The notes beneath the pieces are model-generated. The model was not told where the DNA came from. It saw only the letters and a program-made list of their open reading frames with translations, and made no database searches. Positions 45,418 through 53,440 of a stretch of 64,000 bases of DNA are shown here, piece after piece; within the stretch, counting starts at the first letter, position 1; each line of letters starts with the position of its first letter. The position numbers and the translations under genes are program-made. The stretch covers positions 62,001 through 126,000 of the forward strand of contig NZ_MECK01000001.1 in NCBI RefSeq assembly GCF_014596465.1, written 5' to 3'. Source of the stretch: Streptomyces sp. CBMA123 (GTDB taxonomy: Bacteria > Actinomycetota > Actinomycetes > Streptomycetales > Streptomycetaceae).

Positions 45418-46323
45418 TCAGCGTCGGGGAGCGGTGTCCCGGTGAGGCCCTGGCGGTGCCGGTGCTGACGTCTGCTCGGGGGCGGCGCGGTCCGCGGTGG
45501 TGCCCGCTCGTGTACGGGTGGCTGCCGCCTGCGCGCGCGATCCGGCGCTGGGCACAAAGGTGGCGTGGGTGGGGATGGGGCGGAAGGTGAACGATTCGTC
45601 GTAGCCGCAGCCGGGATCATTGCCGACCCAGGCTGCGTCGATGGTGCGGGTCCATTCCTGGACGTCCTGCAGGGTGGCGAAGGCATGCTCGGTCAGCGAG
45701 TACCAGCCGGGGACCGGCGCGATGTCCGTGGCGTCGAAGCCGCGAGACCAGAACGATTCGATGTCGAGGGTGATGGCCTCATCGACGTGCTGGTGGAAGA
45801 CGCGGTAAGGCAGGTCCGGATCGGGGGCGTGCTGGTCCAGTGCGAGCACCCATGAGGGAGAGGGTTCCCAGCCGTAGGTGAAGTGGGCGAGGACCTCGTA
45901 CCGTCCTGGTGTACGCAGTCGTTCCTCGACCTGTCGGGTGGCCGGGCTGGCGGAGCGGGCGTACAGGCCCCCGGTGTAGGTGACGGCGTCCGGGTCTGCG
46001 CCGCGTTCGATGAGCCAGCGTTCCGCGAGCGCGATCATCGGCAGGCTCTCGTAGTCGGTGGTGTAGGTGGCGGTGGTCGGGTCGCGCTGGACGTGGGCGG
46101 CGACGAACTGCGGGGCGGGCAGGTCGGGGCCGATGCAGACCTCGTCCTGGAACAGGTAGTAGCTGTGCCTCGGGGAGCCGCTCGCCGGGGTGTGCTGCAG
46201 CCGCAGGGCCGGAGTGTCGAGCAGGAAGTCGAGCATGTAGACGGCGTGTGCCGCCTCCGGAGTAGCCGGGTCGAGGCCGTCCAGGGCGAACGGGTCGAGG
46301 TCGTCCAAGGGGTAGGTGTCGAT
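45418..46323 (-). CDS. Hypothetical protein of the DUF317 operon
   Basis: 301 residues from ATC 46323, or 296 from TTG 46308; neither has a strong SD and the start is unresolved. LDFLLDTPALRLQHTPASG, YYLFQDEVCIGPDLPAPQF, then HFTYGWEPSPSWVLALDQHAP. Looks like a distant relative of the DUF317 group in operon position and layout, but is not assigned. The 260-bp gap upstream (46324-46584) has a good SD (AGGAGGAG) followed by CTG but no frame I trust. Confidence 0.6.
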   Translation of the reverse strand: MDTYPLDDLDPFALDGLDPATPEAAHAVYMLDFLLDTPALRLQHTPASGSPRHSYYLFQDEVCIGPDLPAPQFVAAHVQRDPTTATYTTDYESLPMIALAERWLIERGADPDAVTYTGGLYARSASPATRQVEERLRTPGRYEVLAHFTYGWEPSPSWVLALDQHAPDPDLPYRVFHQHVDEAITLDIESFWSRGFDATDIAPVPGWYSLTEHAFATLQDVQEWTRTIDAAWVGNDPGCGYDESFTFRPIPTHATFVPSAGSRAQAAATRTRAGTTADRAAPEQTSAPAPPGPHRDTAPRR

Positions 46324-46584
46324 GGCGTTCTCGCTTCGGGGGACGACTCAGTGCGGCCGTCCGGGGCAGTGGGCTGGCGAAGGCGGCCTTGGCGGCAAGC
46401 TGTTGTGCCGCCGCGAGCGGCCGGGCGCCTGCTCCGGGGGCCGCACGGCAGCCTCTCCCGGAGCCTCGGCGGTTCTGACTTGCAGTGCGGCCTTCGGGTT
46501 CGGTCTCGGCAGAAGGGGTACTCAGGGCTGCTCCTCCTGCGCGTGGGCCGGACCGGCCGCGGGGCGGCGGTCCGGCCCGGGCCG

Positions 46585-47358
46585 TCAGGCTTCGTCCGGA
46601 TCCGAGTCCGCTGCCTCGGGGTCGAGCGCGCCCGAGATGAACTGCTGCTCGGCTTCGGCGAGGCGGCGCTCGGCGATCTCGGCGTAGTGCGAAGTCACCT
46701 CTACGCCAATGAAGTTGCGGCCCTCCAGCAGGGCCGCGACGCCCGTCGAGCCGGAGCCCGCGCAGAAGTCCAGGACGGTGCCGTCCGGGCGGCAGATCTT
46801 GACGAGCTCCCGCATCACCGAGACCGGCTTCTGGGTGATGTGGACGCGGCCGGCGCGGGGCTGCGAGGCGGTGTACAGGCCGGGCAGGTAGACGGGGTGG
46901 GCGTCGCCGTCGATCGGGCCCTTGCTGCCCCACAGGACGAATTCACAATTCTGCGTGAACCTACCCTTTTGCGGTCGCGCGGCGGGCTTGTACCAGGCGA
47001 GCGCGCCGCGCCAGATCCAGCCGCCGGCCTGCAGGGCGTCGCTAGTGGCAGCCAGTTGGCGCCAATCCGTGAAAACGAGCGCGACGCCACCGTTCTTGGT
47101 GGCCCGATAGGACTCGGCGAGGAGCTGGCTCAGCCAGTACGTGTAACTCCTCTGGTCCTTGTTCTCGCCGGGGAAATCGGCGAGGGTGTGGGCGGCTTCA
47201 GCGGAGGTGTACTTCGCGCGGGCCGTCCGCCCGGTCCTTTCCTGCGTGGTACGCCCGCCCGAATTGTAAGGCGGGTCGGTGATGACGCAGTCGACGGAGT
47301 TCGAGGGGATCGCGGCGAGCCGGGTGAGGGCGTCGCCCCGGTGGATTTCGTAGGGCAA
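46585..47358 (-). CDS. Site-specific DNA methyltransferase (N4-cytosine/N6-adenine, beta class)
   Basis: 257 residues from TTG 47358. Motif IV DPPYNSGG comes early and the SAM-binding motif I VLDFCAGSGSTGVAAL late, i.e. the beta order; HITQKPVSVMREL precedes motif I. LPYEIHRGDALTRL is a typical start; AGGAGG lies 12 bp upstream of the TTG. ATG 47406 is an alternative. No cognate restriction gene is adjacent, so it may protect the element (anti-restriction) or regulate. Confidence 0.85.
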   Translation of the reverse strand: MPYEIHRGDALTRLAAIPSNSVDCVITDPPYNSGGRTTQERTGRTARAKYTSAEAAHTLADFPGENKDQRSYTYWLSQLLAESYRATKNGGVALVFTDWRQLAATSDALQAGGWIWRGALAWYKPAARPQKGRFTQNCEFVLWGSKGPIDGDAHPVYLPGLYTASQPRAGRVHITQKPVSVMRELVKICRPDGTVLDFCAGSGSTGVAALLEGRNFIGVEVTSHYAEIAERRLAEAEQQFISGALDPEAADSDPDEA

Positions 47359-47485
47359 GGGGCGGGCTGTCCTCCTGGTCGGGGAAGGGGAAGGCAGCCA
47401 GAGCATGGCATCCGACCTGGGCTTTTCGGCCGCAGTCGGGCGGGTGAAGCCGACGCTTGGACCGTGGGCTCCGGCTGCGAGGAGG

Positions 47486-47519
47486 AACCTAGCTCACGTG
47501 CGGCTCGCGACCTAAAAAG
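47486..47519 (-). promoter_or_regulatory. Promoter module 1 (leftward)
   Basis: TTTTTAGGTCGCGAGCC on the minus strand (47503-47519) with -10-like TAGGTT (47486-47491); about 130 bp before the methyltransferase gene. Confidence 0.65.
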
Positions 47520-47545
47520 GCCCGATCCGGCCGCCGGTGAAGATC

Positions 47546-47578
47546 GTTTTAGGTTGCGAGCCGCACCTTGCCTATCGT
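47546..47578 (+). promoter_or_regulatory. Promoter module 2
   Basis: GTTTTAGGTTGCGAGCC (47546-47562), -10-like TATCGT (47573-47578). Confidence 0.6.
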
Positions 47579-47619
47579 CTCCTGTGCCCCGGAGAAAGCC
47601 CGCCGGCCCGCTGATCTTC

Positions 47620-47652
47620 GTTTTAGGTTACGAGCCGAACCTCGCCTACCGT
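47620..47652 (+). promoter_or_regulatory. Promoter module 3
   Basis: GTTTTAGGTTACGAGCC (47620-47636), -10-like TACCGT (47647-47652). Confidence 0.6.
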
Positions 47653-47702
47653 GGGGCACTCGATCGGGACGCTTCCCTCGTTCGACCCAGCGTCCATCGT
47701 CC

Positions 47703-47735
47703 TTTTTAGGTCGCGAGCCGAAGAGGGGCTAACGT
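47703..47735 (+). promoter_or_regulatory. Promoter module 4
   Basis: TTTTTAGGTCGCGAGCC (47703-47719), -10-like TAACGT (47730-47735). Confidence 0.6.
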
Positions 47736-47780
47736 CCTGCGGGTCGGTCGCCGGGATATCCCCGTGCCGAGCGTTCGCCG

Positions 47781-47814
47781 CTTTTTAGGTCGCGAGCCTT
47801 CGATTCGGTAGCTT
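47781..47814 (+). promoter_or_regulatory. Promoter module 5, nearest the transfer operon
   Basis: CTTTTTAGGTCGCGAGCC (47781-47798), -10-like TAGCTT (47809-47814). A start site near 47821 would leave about 40 nt before the leader frame at 47860. A degenerate sixth copy of the element (AGATTACGAGCG, 47872-47883) lies inside that frame without a -10. Confidence 0.6.
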
Positions 47815-47859
47815 CGACGATCTCAAGCGAATTCCATCTATCCGTTCCAGGGGACAGCC

Positions 47860-47958
47860 ATGCCCTTTTCGAGATTACGAGCGCGGCTTGCTGCCGCTCT
47901 CGCCGGCCCGCCCCTCCGCCGAAAGGGCGGGCCCCTCACCCCGCGCTCGGTCGCATGA
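47860..47958 (+). CDS. Possible 32-residue leader peptide
   Basis: MPFSRLRARLAAALAG, then PPLRRKGGPLTPRSVA. ATG 47860 follows GGGGA at 6 bp, just downstream of promoter module 5. A 9-bp hairpin (47905-47933) lies inside the frame, so translation could affect folding. Coding is uncertain. Confidence 0.35.
   Translation: MPFSRLRARLAAALAGPPLRRKGGPLTPRSVA
47905..47933 (+). terminator. GC hairpin in leader, possible attenuator
   Basis: GGCCCGCCC (47905-47913) pairs with GGGCGGGCC (47925-47933), 11-base loop, in the leader of the transfer operon. No U-tract. Confidence 0.4.
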
Positions 47959-47974
47959 CCCGACAGGAGACCTC

Positions 47975-48076
47975 ATCATCCGCTCCCTCACCGCACGGAC
48001 GCCGATTCCCAGCTCCCGGCCTCCGGACGCCTCCACCGCCGCTCCGGCGGGAGGTGGCGCCCTGGAGACGCGATGA
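47975..48076 (+). CDS. Possible small frame with ATC start, coupled to NlpC/P60 gene
   Basis: 33 residues (IIRSLTARTPIPSSRPPDAS, tail GGGALETR). AGGAG is followed 5 bp later by ATC-ATC, and the stop overlaps the next ATG (ATGA). No homologue recognised; included because SD and coupling fit the pattern of this element. Confidence 0.3.
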   Translation: MIRSLTARTPIPSSRPPDASTAAPAGGGALETR

Positions 48077-49239
48077 GCCTGAAGAAGGTGGTCGGCCTCG
48101 GCGCGGCCGGCCTCCTGCTCACGCCGTTCGCCGTGGCGTTCCCCGCGCTAGCCGTGGCGGCCAACGACGAAGCCACCAAGGCCAACAGCAACAGCACGTG
48201 CACGTCCGGGCCCGGTCCACAGCCTGTGGACACGGCCGCCGTGGCTGCTCAGGTCAAGCAAATTCTGAACGGGCTTGCAGGACCGCTCGCTTCGGTTAGC
48301 GGCCTGGACTCCCCGAGTGTCCAGATCCCCAACGCCAGGACGATCGTGGCCACCGGCATCGCCATGCAGGTCCCCGCTCGCGGCCAGACCATCGCGCTGG
48401 CAACTGCGCTGCAGGAGTCCGGACTCAGCAACCTGAGTTCCGGGGACCGCGATTCGCTCGGCCTCTTCCAGCAGCGCCCGTCGCAGGGCTGGGGCACGCC
48501 CGCGCAGATCCAGGACCCCGTGTACGCCTCCACCAGCTTCTACAAGGCCCTTCTGGGCGTGGCCGGCTGGCAGCAGCTGCCGCTGACCATGGCCGCGCAG
48601 GCGGTCCAGAAGTCTGGCTATCCGGACGCGTACGCGAAATGGGAGAACTTGGCGACCGCTCTTCAGCAGGCCATCTCCCAGGCCCTGCCAGGGGGTTCGA
48701 GTCCAGGCGGCTCCCCGTCTCCGACCGCGACCCCCGCACCGTCGCCCACTTCGGGCGGGTGCGGAACGGGTGCGGGTACGGGGACGGACTGGGGGACGAT
48801 CCCGCCCGGCGTCCTGCCCGCCGGCTACCAGATCCCCACCGACGCCCCGCCCGCAGTGCAGAACGCGATCAAGTTCGCGCTCGGCCAGCTGGGGACTCCG
48901 TACCAGTGGGGCGGCAGTTGCACGGCGGCGCACGGCCCCGACCCCATGGCCAGGTGCGACTGCAGCTCGCTGATGCAGCAGTCTTACAAGGCCGGCGGCG
49001 TGACGCTGACGCGCACGACCTACACCCAGGTCAGCGAGGGCACCGCCGTGTCGGTGGACGCCTTGCGCCCCGGCGACCTGCTGTTCATCGAGCCCGGGCC
49101 GCAAGGCCCTGAACACGTGGGCATGTTCATCGGCCAGGGCCTCGTGGTGCACGCGCCGAAGACGGGCGACGTGGTCAAGATCTCCACGCTCGACTCCTGG
49201 AAAGCGGGCATCGTCGCCGCCCGCCGCGTCGCCACCTGA
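48073..49239 (+). CDS. Secreted NlpC/P60 (C40) cell-wall hydrolase with lysozyme-like domain
   Basis: 388 residues. Signal peptide ~1-30 (LKKVVGLGAAGLLLTPFAVAF), a lysozyme/transglycosylase-like domain ~85-190 (ALATALQESGLSNLSSGDRDSLGLFQQRPS), a Pro/Ser/Thr linker, then the NlpC/P60 domain with catalytic Cys in RCDCSSLMQQSY and His in GPEHVGMFIG. Opens peptidoglycan for the transfer channel (VirB1-like role). ATG 48073 after GGAGACGCG. Confidence 0.9.
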   Translation: MSLKKVVGLGAAGLLLTPFAVAFPALAVAANDEATKANSNSTCTSGPGPQPVDTAAVAAQVKQILNGLAGPLASVSGLDSPSVQIPNARTIVATGIAMQVPARGQTIALATALQESGLSNLSSGDRDSLGLFQQRPSQGWGTPAQIQDPVYASTSFYKALLGVAGWQQLPLTMAAQAVQKSGYPDAYAKWENLATALQQAISQALPGGSSPGGSPSPTATPAPSPTSGGCGTGAGTGTDWGTIPPGVLPAGYQIPTDAPPAVQNAIKFALGQLGTPYQWGGSCTAAHGPDPMARCDCSSLMQQSYKAGGVTLTRTTYTQVSEGTAVSVDALRPGDLLFIEPGPQGPEHVGMFIGQGLVVHAPKTGDVVKISTLDSWKAGIVAARRVAT

Positions 49240-49338
49240 CGGCAACTTCCTTCGATCTCAGCGCACTTCGCGCATTCTACCCCTCCCTCGCGCGGCTGTG
49301 CCGCGCCCCTCCCTCACCCCTCTAGCCGTGGAGTGTGT

Positions 49339-49659
49339 TTGCTCACCTACCTCGCCGATTCCGCCACCAAGGTCCAGCTGGCCTTTGACCCCGGCATCAC
49401 TCCCAGCCAGGGCGGCCTTCCCGGCCTGGACGTCCTCAAGTCCACGGTCGGCTCGATCAACCTCTTCGCGATCATCGCGGTGGTCGGCGCGCTTTGCGTG
49501 TCCGGCATCGTGTGGGCCTGGGGCCACCACACGGGTTCGCACGGCAGCGAGCAGAAGGGCAAGCAGGGCGCGCTCGTGGCGGCCGGCTGCGCCCTCCTGC
49601 TGGGCGCCGCCAACGGCATCGTCAGCTTCTTCAGCGCAGTCGGGACGAACGTCCACTGA
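49339..49659 (+). CDS. Small two-pass membrane protein (DUF6112-like, pilin/VirB2-like position)
   Basis: 106 residues. Begins (TTG) LTYLADSATKVQLAFDPGIT; hydrophobic segments at ~40-62 (INLFAIIAVVGALCVSGIVWAWG) and ~77-97 (ALVAAGCALLLGAANGIVSFF). Size and place in the operon resemble a VirB2-type subunit, but function is inferred. TTG 49339 has GGAG 5 bp upstream. Stop and next start overlap (TGATG). Confidence 0.75.
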   Translation: MLTYLADSATKVQLAFDPGITPSQGGLPGLDVLKSTVGSINLFAIIAVVGALCVSGIVWAWGHHTGSHGSEQKGKQGALVAAGCALLLGAANGIVSFFSAVGTNVH

Positions 49660-50360
49660 TGCTCAAGTCCTCGCCGTTCACCGGGCAGTCCGCGCTGCTG
49701 CGCCGGCTGCTGATCGGCCTGGGCGTGCTCGTGGTCGTCGCTCTGCTGGTCGGGCTCATCGCCCGGCTCGCGGGCGGCGGCCACCGCACCCCGAGCGCCG
49801 CCAAGTCCCCTTCTGCTCCAGCTGTTTCGGCACCGCCTTCTCCGCCGTCGCCGCGCACCAGCACCAAGCCGTCGACCGGGCCGACGATCGGCACGGCCCC
49901 CGTCGTCGCCGCACCGCCGCACACCAGCGACCCGATCGCGTTCGCGAAGGCGTTCGCCGCGGCCCTGTGGAGCTACGACACCCGCACCGCCACGCAGCCC
50001 CAGCAGCTCGCCGGCCTGCGCGGGTGGCTGACCAGTGAGAGCCAGTACGCCGACCCGGACGCTCTCGCCGCTCAGGTCCCGGACCCGACCCTCTGGGACC
50101 GGATGCGCGACAACGGCCAGTTCGCCGTCGGCGAGGCGGCCGAGGCGCACCTTCCCGCCGCGTGGCAGCAGGCCATCGGCCAGGACCCGACGCAGCTGAC
50201 CATCGCCTACATCTACGCGGTCACCGTCACCGGCAAGCAGACCGTCAGCTGGCGCGACGGCGGCGCCGGCGCCGAGGACCGCTCCCTCACCCTGGCCGTG
50301 CAGTGCCGGCCGAGCCACGACTGCGCGCTGGCTTCCATCGCCCCCACCGTCTATCCCTGA
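49659..50360 (+). CDS. Membrane-anchored transfer protein (VirB8/TcpC-like topology)
   Basis: 233 residues. One membrane helix at ~15-40 (LLIGLGVLVVVALLVGLIARL), a Pro/Ser/Thr linker, then an external domain (FAKAFAAALWSYDTRTATQPQQL, TIAYIYAVTVTGKQTVSW, SLTLAVQCRPS) like NTF2-fold channel proteins. Family not certain. ATG 49659 overlaps the previous stop. Confidence 0.7.
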   Translation: MLKSSPFTGQSALLRRLLIGLGVLVVVALLVGLIARLAGGGHRTPSAAKSPSAPAVSAPPSPPSPRTSTKPSTGPTIGTAPVVAAPPHTSDPIAFAKAFAAALWSYDTRTATQPQQLAGLRGWLTSESQYADPDALAAQVPDPTLWDRMRDNGQFAVGEAAEAHLPAAWQQAIGQDPTQLTIAYIYAVTVTGKQTVSWRDGGAGAEDRSLTLAVQCRPSHDCALASIAPTVYP

Positions 50361-50398
50361 CCTCACCCATCGGTCCCAACCAGAGGAGCTGATCGCCC

Positions 50399-51901
50399 AT
50401 CGGCTTTTGTGATCTCCCCGGCTCCGGCCTGCTCTGCGACGTCATCGTCGGCGGCGTCAGCGACTCGGTCACCGACTCCATCGGCAAGTGGATCGCTAAG
50501 TCCTGCGGCGACTTGGCCAAGAGCGCCGTCGACCTCGCCTCGCGCGCCGTCGACAAGACCACCAGCATCGACCTGTCGGCCGAGTGGTTCCGCACCAACT
50601 ACGCCACGATCTTGCCGATTGCTTTGACCATGCTGGTGATGACCTTCATCTTCCAGCTGATCAGGGCGGCCTGGCGCCGCGACGGCCAGGCGCTCGGCCA
50701 GGCCGTCACCGGCACCGTCTCAGCGACGCTGTTCGCGATGACCGCGATCACCTTCACCGGCGTCGCCGTTGCCATCGTGGACGCTCTCTCCCGCGGGCTG
50801 TTCCAGATCGCCAACACGAACATGGACGACGCCGTCAGGCGGATCGTCCGGGTGTCGATGATCAGCATCACGTCACCGCTCGGCTGGGCGATTCCCGCGC
50901 TGGTCGCACTCGGCTGCGCTGCCGGAGCGATCCTCTACTGGGGCGCGATGGTCCTGCGCAAGGTGACCATTCTCGTGCTCGTCGTGCTCGCGCCGTTCGC
51001 GGCGGCCGGCGGCTCCTGGGAACCGACGCGCGACTGGCGGCGCAAGTGGATCGAGGCCACCGCGACGGTGGTCTTCAGCAAGATGATCATGACGGTGATC
51101 ATGCTGGTCGGTGTCTCCGCCCTTGGCGAGAGCAACACCAAGGACGGCGTGCAGGCGCTGTCGGACATCATCGCCGGCCTCGTCGTCATGATGCTGGTAC
51201 TGCTGTCGCCCATGGCGATCTACAAGTTCGTGCACTGGGCCGGTGACGGCGGACAGGGCCATGACCTGCACCGCTCGACCGCAGCCGGCCTTCAGGCTGG
51301 CGCTGCCGCCGCGAAGAAGGGCGGCCGGATGGCCGCCACCGCAGCAACTGGCGGCGCAGGTGGCGCGGCGATGGGCGGAGGCGCGGCGATGGGCGGAGGC
51401 GCCGCGATGGGCGGAGGCGCCCCGCAGGGCCCGGCCCAGGTTCCCGGCCAGGACAGCCCGGTCGGCGGCAATACCTCCGACTCCAGCTCCGGCTCCGGCT
51501 CCGGCTCCGGCTCGGCCCCGTCGACGCCGAGCACGTTCCGGTTCCCCGGCACCTCCTCCGGAGGCGGCGGCGACGACGCGATCGACCAGGCCCTGATCAC
51601 TCGGCGCGGCAGCCGCAGCAGCAACGGCGGCGACCAGGGACAGCCCCTGATCTCCCGGGCCCCGACCTCCGGCCAGCAGCCCGGAGCACCCGGCGAGGGA
51701 TCAACCACGAAGGCGAGCAGTGCAGTTACCGCCGCCACCGCCGCGGGCGGGTCCGGTGCGCCGCAGGTCATCATGGGCGCCGGCCGTTCCACCGGCTCTC
51801 CCTCCTCAGGCGGGGCAGCAGAAACGTTTCCCTCTGCCGCAGCAGGGCCTGCCTCCGCGCCGGGCGCCGCCGTCGGCTCCTCCGCCCCGCCCACCTCCTG
51901 A
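50399..51901 (+). CDS. VirB6/TrbL-like polytopic membrane protein, ATC start
   Basis: 500 residues. (ATC) GFCDLPGSGLLCDVIVGG is the expected family N-terminus, but the codon is ATC, with GAGGAG 10 bp upstream; the first later ATG or GTG codons cut into conserved sequence. About six to seven membrane segments (~70-290: ILPIALTMLVMTFIFQLI, TILVLVVLAPFAAAGGSW), then a long Gly/Ser/Pro-rich cytoplasmic tail containing a triplicated AMGGGA unit. Channel subunit of the secretion system. Confidence 0.85.
   Translation: MGFCDLPGSGLLCDVIVGGVSDSVTDSIGKWIAKSCGDLAKSAVDLASRAVDKTTSIDLSAEWFRTNYATILPIALTMLVMTFIFQLIRAAWRRDGQALGQAVTGTVSATLFAMTAITFTGVAVAIVDALSRGLFQIANTNMDDAVRRIVRVSMISITSPLGWAIPALVALGCAAGAILYWGAMVLRKVTILVLVVLAPFAAAGGSWEPTRDWRRKWIEATATVVFSKMIMTVIMLVGVSALGESNTKDGVQALSDIIAGLVVMMLVLLSPMAIYKFVHWAGDGGQGHDLHRSTAAGLQAGAAAAKKGGRMAATAATGGAGGAAMGGGAAMGGGAAMGGGAPQGPAQVPGQDSPVGGNTSDSSSGSGSGSGSAPSTPSTFRFPGTSSGGGGDDAIDQALITRRGSRSSNGGDQGQPLISRAPTSGQQPGAPGEGSTTKASSAVTAATAAGGSGAPQVIMGAGRSTGSPSSGGAAETFPSAAAGPASAPGAAVGSSAPPTS
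51366..51419 (+). repeat. 18-bp tandem repeat in the VirB6-like gene
   Basis: Three near-identical copies of GCGGCGATGGGCGGAGGC encoding AAMGGG, within the low-complexity tail. Confidence 0.8.
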
Positions 51902-51971
51902 CCGCCGCCGGCCGGGGCCACCGCTCGCCCGAGCCCCGGCCGGCCTCCCGCCCTCACCGAAAGAGTCGCCC

Positions 51972-53426
51972 CTGTCGGCCTCCGAACTCCCGACCGTCCG
52001 GTTCCCAAGCCGGTCCCGCCGCGGCGTGCTGCTCGGGCTCAGTGTCGCCCAGCTCACCGTCGTCGGCACGGCCGGCGCCCTGCTCCTGGCGACGATGGTC
52101 GCCACCGGACTGGCCGGCGCCGCCCTGGCCACCCCCCTCTGGGCTCTGGCCGCCGCCCTGGTCATCGTCCGCGTCCACAGCCGCTCCATCGCCGATTGGT
52201 CACCTATCGTCATCCGCTACTACCTGCGTCGCGCCAAGGGCCAGCTCGTCTGGCTCGCCCGTCCCGCCACCCGGCCCCGCCGCGACGGCCTCCTCCACCT
52301 GCCCGGCACCGCGGCGAGCCTGCGCGCCGTCACCGCCCCGGGCGGCACGCTCGGCGCGGTCCACGACCCGCAGAAGAACACCCTCACCGCCGCCATCCGC
52401 GTCTCCAGCCGGGCGTTTGCTCTGCTCGACCCTCCGACCCAGGCGGCCAACGTCTCCGCGTGGGGCCGGTGCCTGGCCTCGCTCGCTCGCACCGGCTACA
52501 TCACCACCGTGCAGGTCATCGAGCGCACCGTCCCCGACAGCGGTGATGCCCTGCAGCGCTACTGGGCCGAACACGGCCGGCCCGACGCGAAGGTCGCCGG
52601 CCCCGTCTACGAGGAACTGCTCGCCGCCTCCGGCCCGACCGCAGCGCCTCACGAGTGCTACATCGCGGTGAGCCTGGACCTCAAGGCGGCCCGCCGCCTG
52701 ATCGGGGAGGCCGGCGGCGGCCTGGTCGGCGCCTTCGCTGTGCTCGCCCAGCTGGTCCCCGGCTTCGAGCAGTCGCTGCGCAACGCCGGTCTGAACCCCG
52801 GCGGCTGGCTGACCACCGGGGAGTTCGCCGCCGTGATCCGCAGCGCGTACGACCCGAAGGCTCTCGCCCACCTCGAGCAGTGGTCCGAGACCGGCCAGCC
52901 CACCGCCGACCCGGCCGCCGCCGGCCCGGTCGTGGTCGTCGAGGAACCCGCTCGGCTGAGCACCGACACGGCCTGCCACGCGGTCTACTGGATCGAGCAG
53001 TGGCCCCGCTCCGAGGTCGCCCACGGCTTCCTCCACCCGCTCATTTTCGCAGGTGGCGCGCGCCGCACGCTCTCCCTGACCTACGGCCCCCAGGCCCTGG
53101 AGGCCGCGCTCAAGGCGGTACAGCGCACGAAGGCCAGCATCATCGCGGACGCCGCCGAGCGCGTGCGCAAGGGCCAGGTCGACTCCGAGGCCGACTCGAT
53201 GGAGTACGCGGACGCCAAGCAGCACGAACGCGAGCTGATCGCCGGCCACGCCGATGTCGACCTGACCGGTCTGGTGGTCGTGTCCGCCGACACCCCCGAC
53301 GAGCTGCGCCGGGCCTGCGCCTCGATCGAGACCGCCGCCGCCGGCACCGGCCTGGACCCGCGGCTCCTGCGCTGGCAGCAGGCCGAGGGTTTCACCCAGG
53401 CCGCTCTGCCGCTCGCGCGCACCTGA
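51972..53426 (+). CDS. SCO6880-like type IV secretion protein, CTG start
   Basis: 484 residues. (CTG) SASELPTVRFPSRSRRGVLL, two close membrane helices at ~25-65 (VAQLTVVGTAGALLLATMVA; ALATPLWALAAALVIVRV), then a large cytoplasmic domain (TLTAAIRVSSRAFALLDPPTQ). SCO6880 proteins occur beside VirB4 ATPases in actinobacterial conjugation loci (VirB3/PrgI-like role). CTG 51972 has GAAAGAG upstream; no ATG/GTG exists before the first membrane segment. Confidence 0.85.
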   Translation: MSASELPTVRFPSRSRRGVLLGLSVAQLTVVGTAGALLLATMVATGLAGAALATPLWALAAALVIVRVHSRSIADWSPIVIRYYLRRAKGQLVWLARPATRPRRDGLLHLPGTAASLRAVTAPGGTLGAVHDPQKNTLTAAIRVSSRAFALLDPPTQAANVSAWGRCLASLARTGYITTVQVIERTVPDSGDALQRYWAEHGRPDAKVAGPVYEELLAASGPTAAPHECYIAVSLDLKAARRLIGEAGGGLVGAFAVLAQLVPGFEQSLRNAGLNPGGWLTTGEFAAVIRSAYDPKALAHLEQWSETGQPTADPAAAGPVVVVEEPARLSTDTACHAVYWIEQWPRSEVAHGFLHPLIFAGGARRTLSLTYGPQALEAALKAVQRTKASIIADAAERVRKGQVDSEADSMEYADAKQHERELIAGHADVDLTGLVVVSADTPDELRRACASIETAAAGTGLDPRLLRWQQAEGFTQAALPLART

Positions 53427-53440
53427 CGGGAGGCCCCGCC

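Larger units (their letters stand above)
47486..47814. repeat. Array of five phased promoter modules
   Basis: Five copies of TTTTAGGTYRCGAGCC, one pointing left and four pointing right, each followed by a TANNNT hexamer whose T is exactly 22 bp after the A of AGG (TAGGTT, TATCGT, TACCGT, TAACGT, TAGCTT). Centre spacing between the four rightward copies is 74, 83 and 79 bp. Occupies most of the 616-bp gap (47359-47974) between the leftward DUF317/methyltransferase genes and the rightward transfer genes. Constant phase with the -10-like hexamer argues for promoters with a shared activator, repressor or sigma-factor site. Confidence 0.8.

Noticed and set aside
46324-46584. CTG-start frame after AGGAGGAG upstream of the hypothetical gene at 45418
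   Set aside because: The SD is good and would fit the unusual-start pattern, but the frame soon becomes an Arg/Pro-rich shadow of the downstream gene, so I cannot define an end or product.
47486-47882. CRISPR array or replication iterons in the repeat region
   Set aside because: Repeats are in two orientations, spacers would be 57-66 bp without cas genes, and each repeat is phased with a -10-like hexamer, which favours promoters. No rep gene is nearby.
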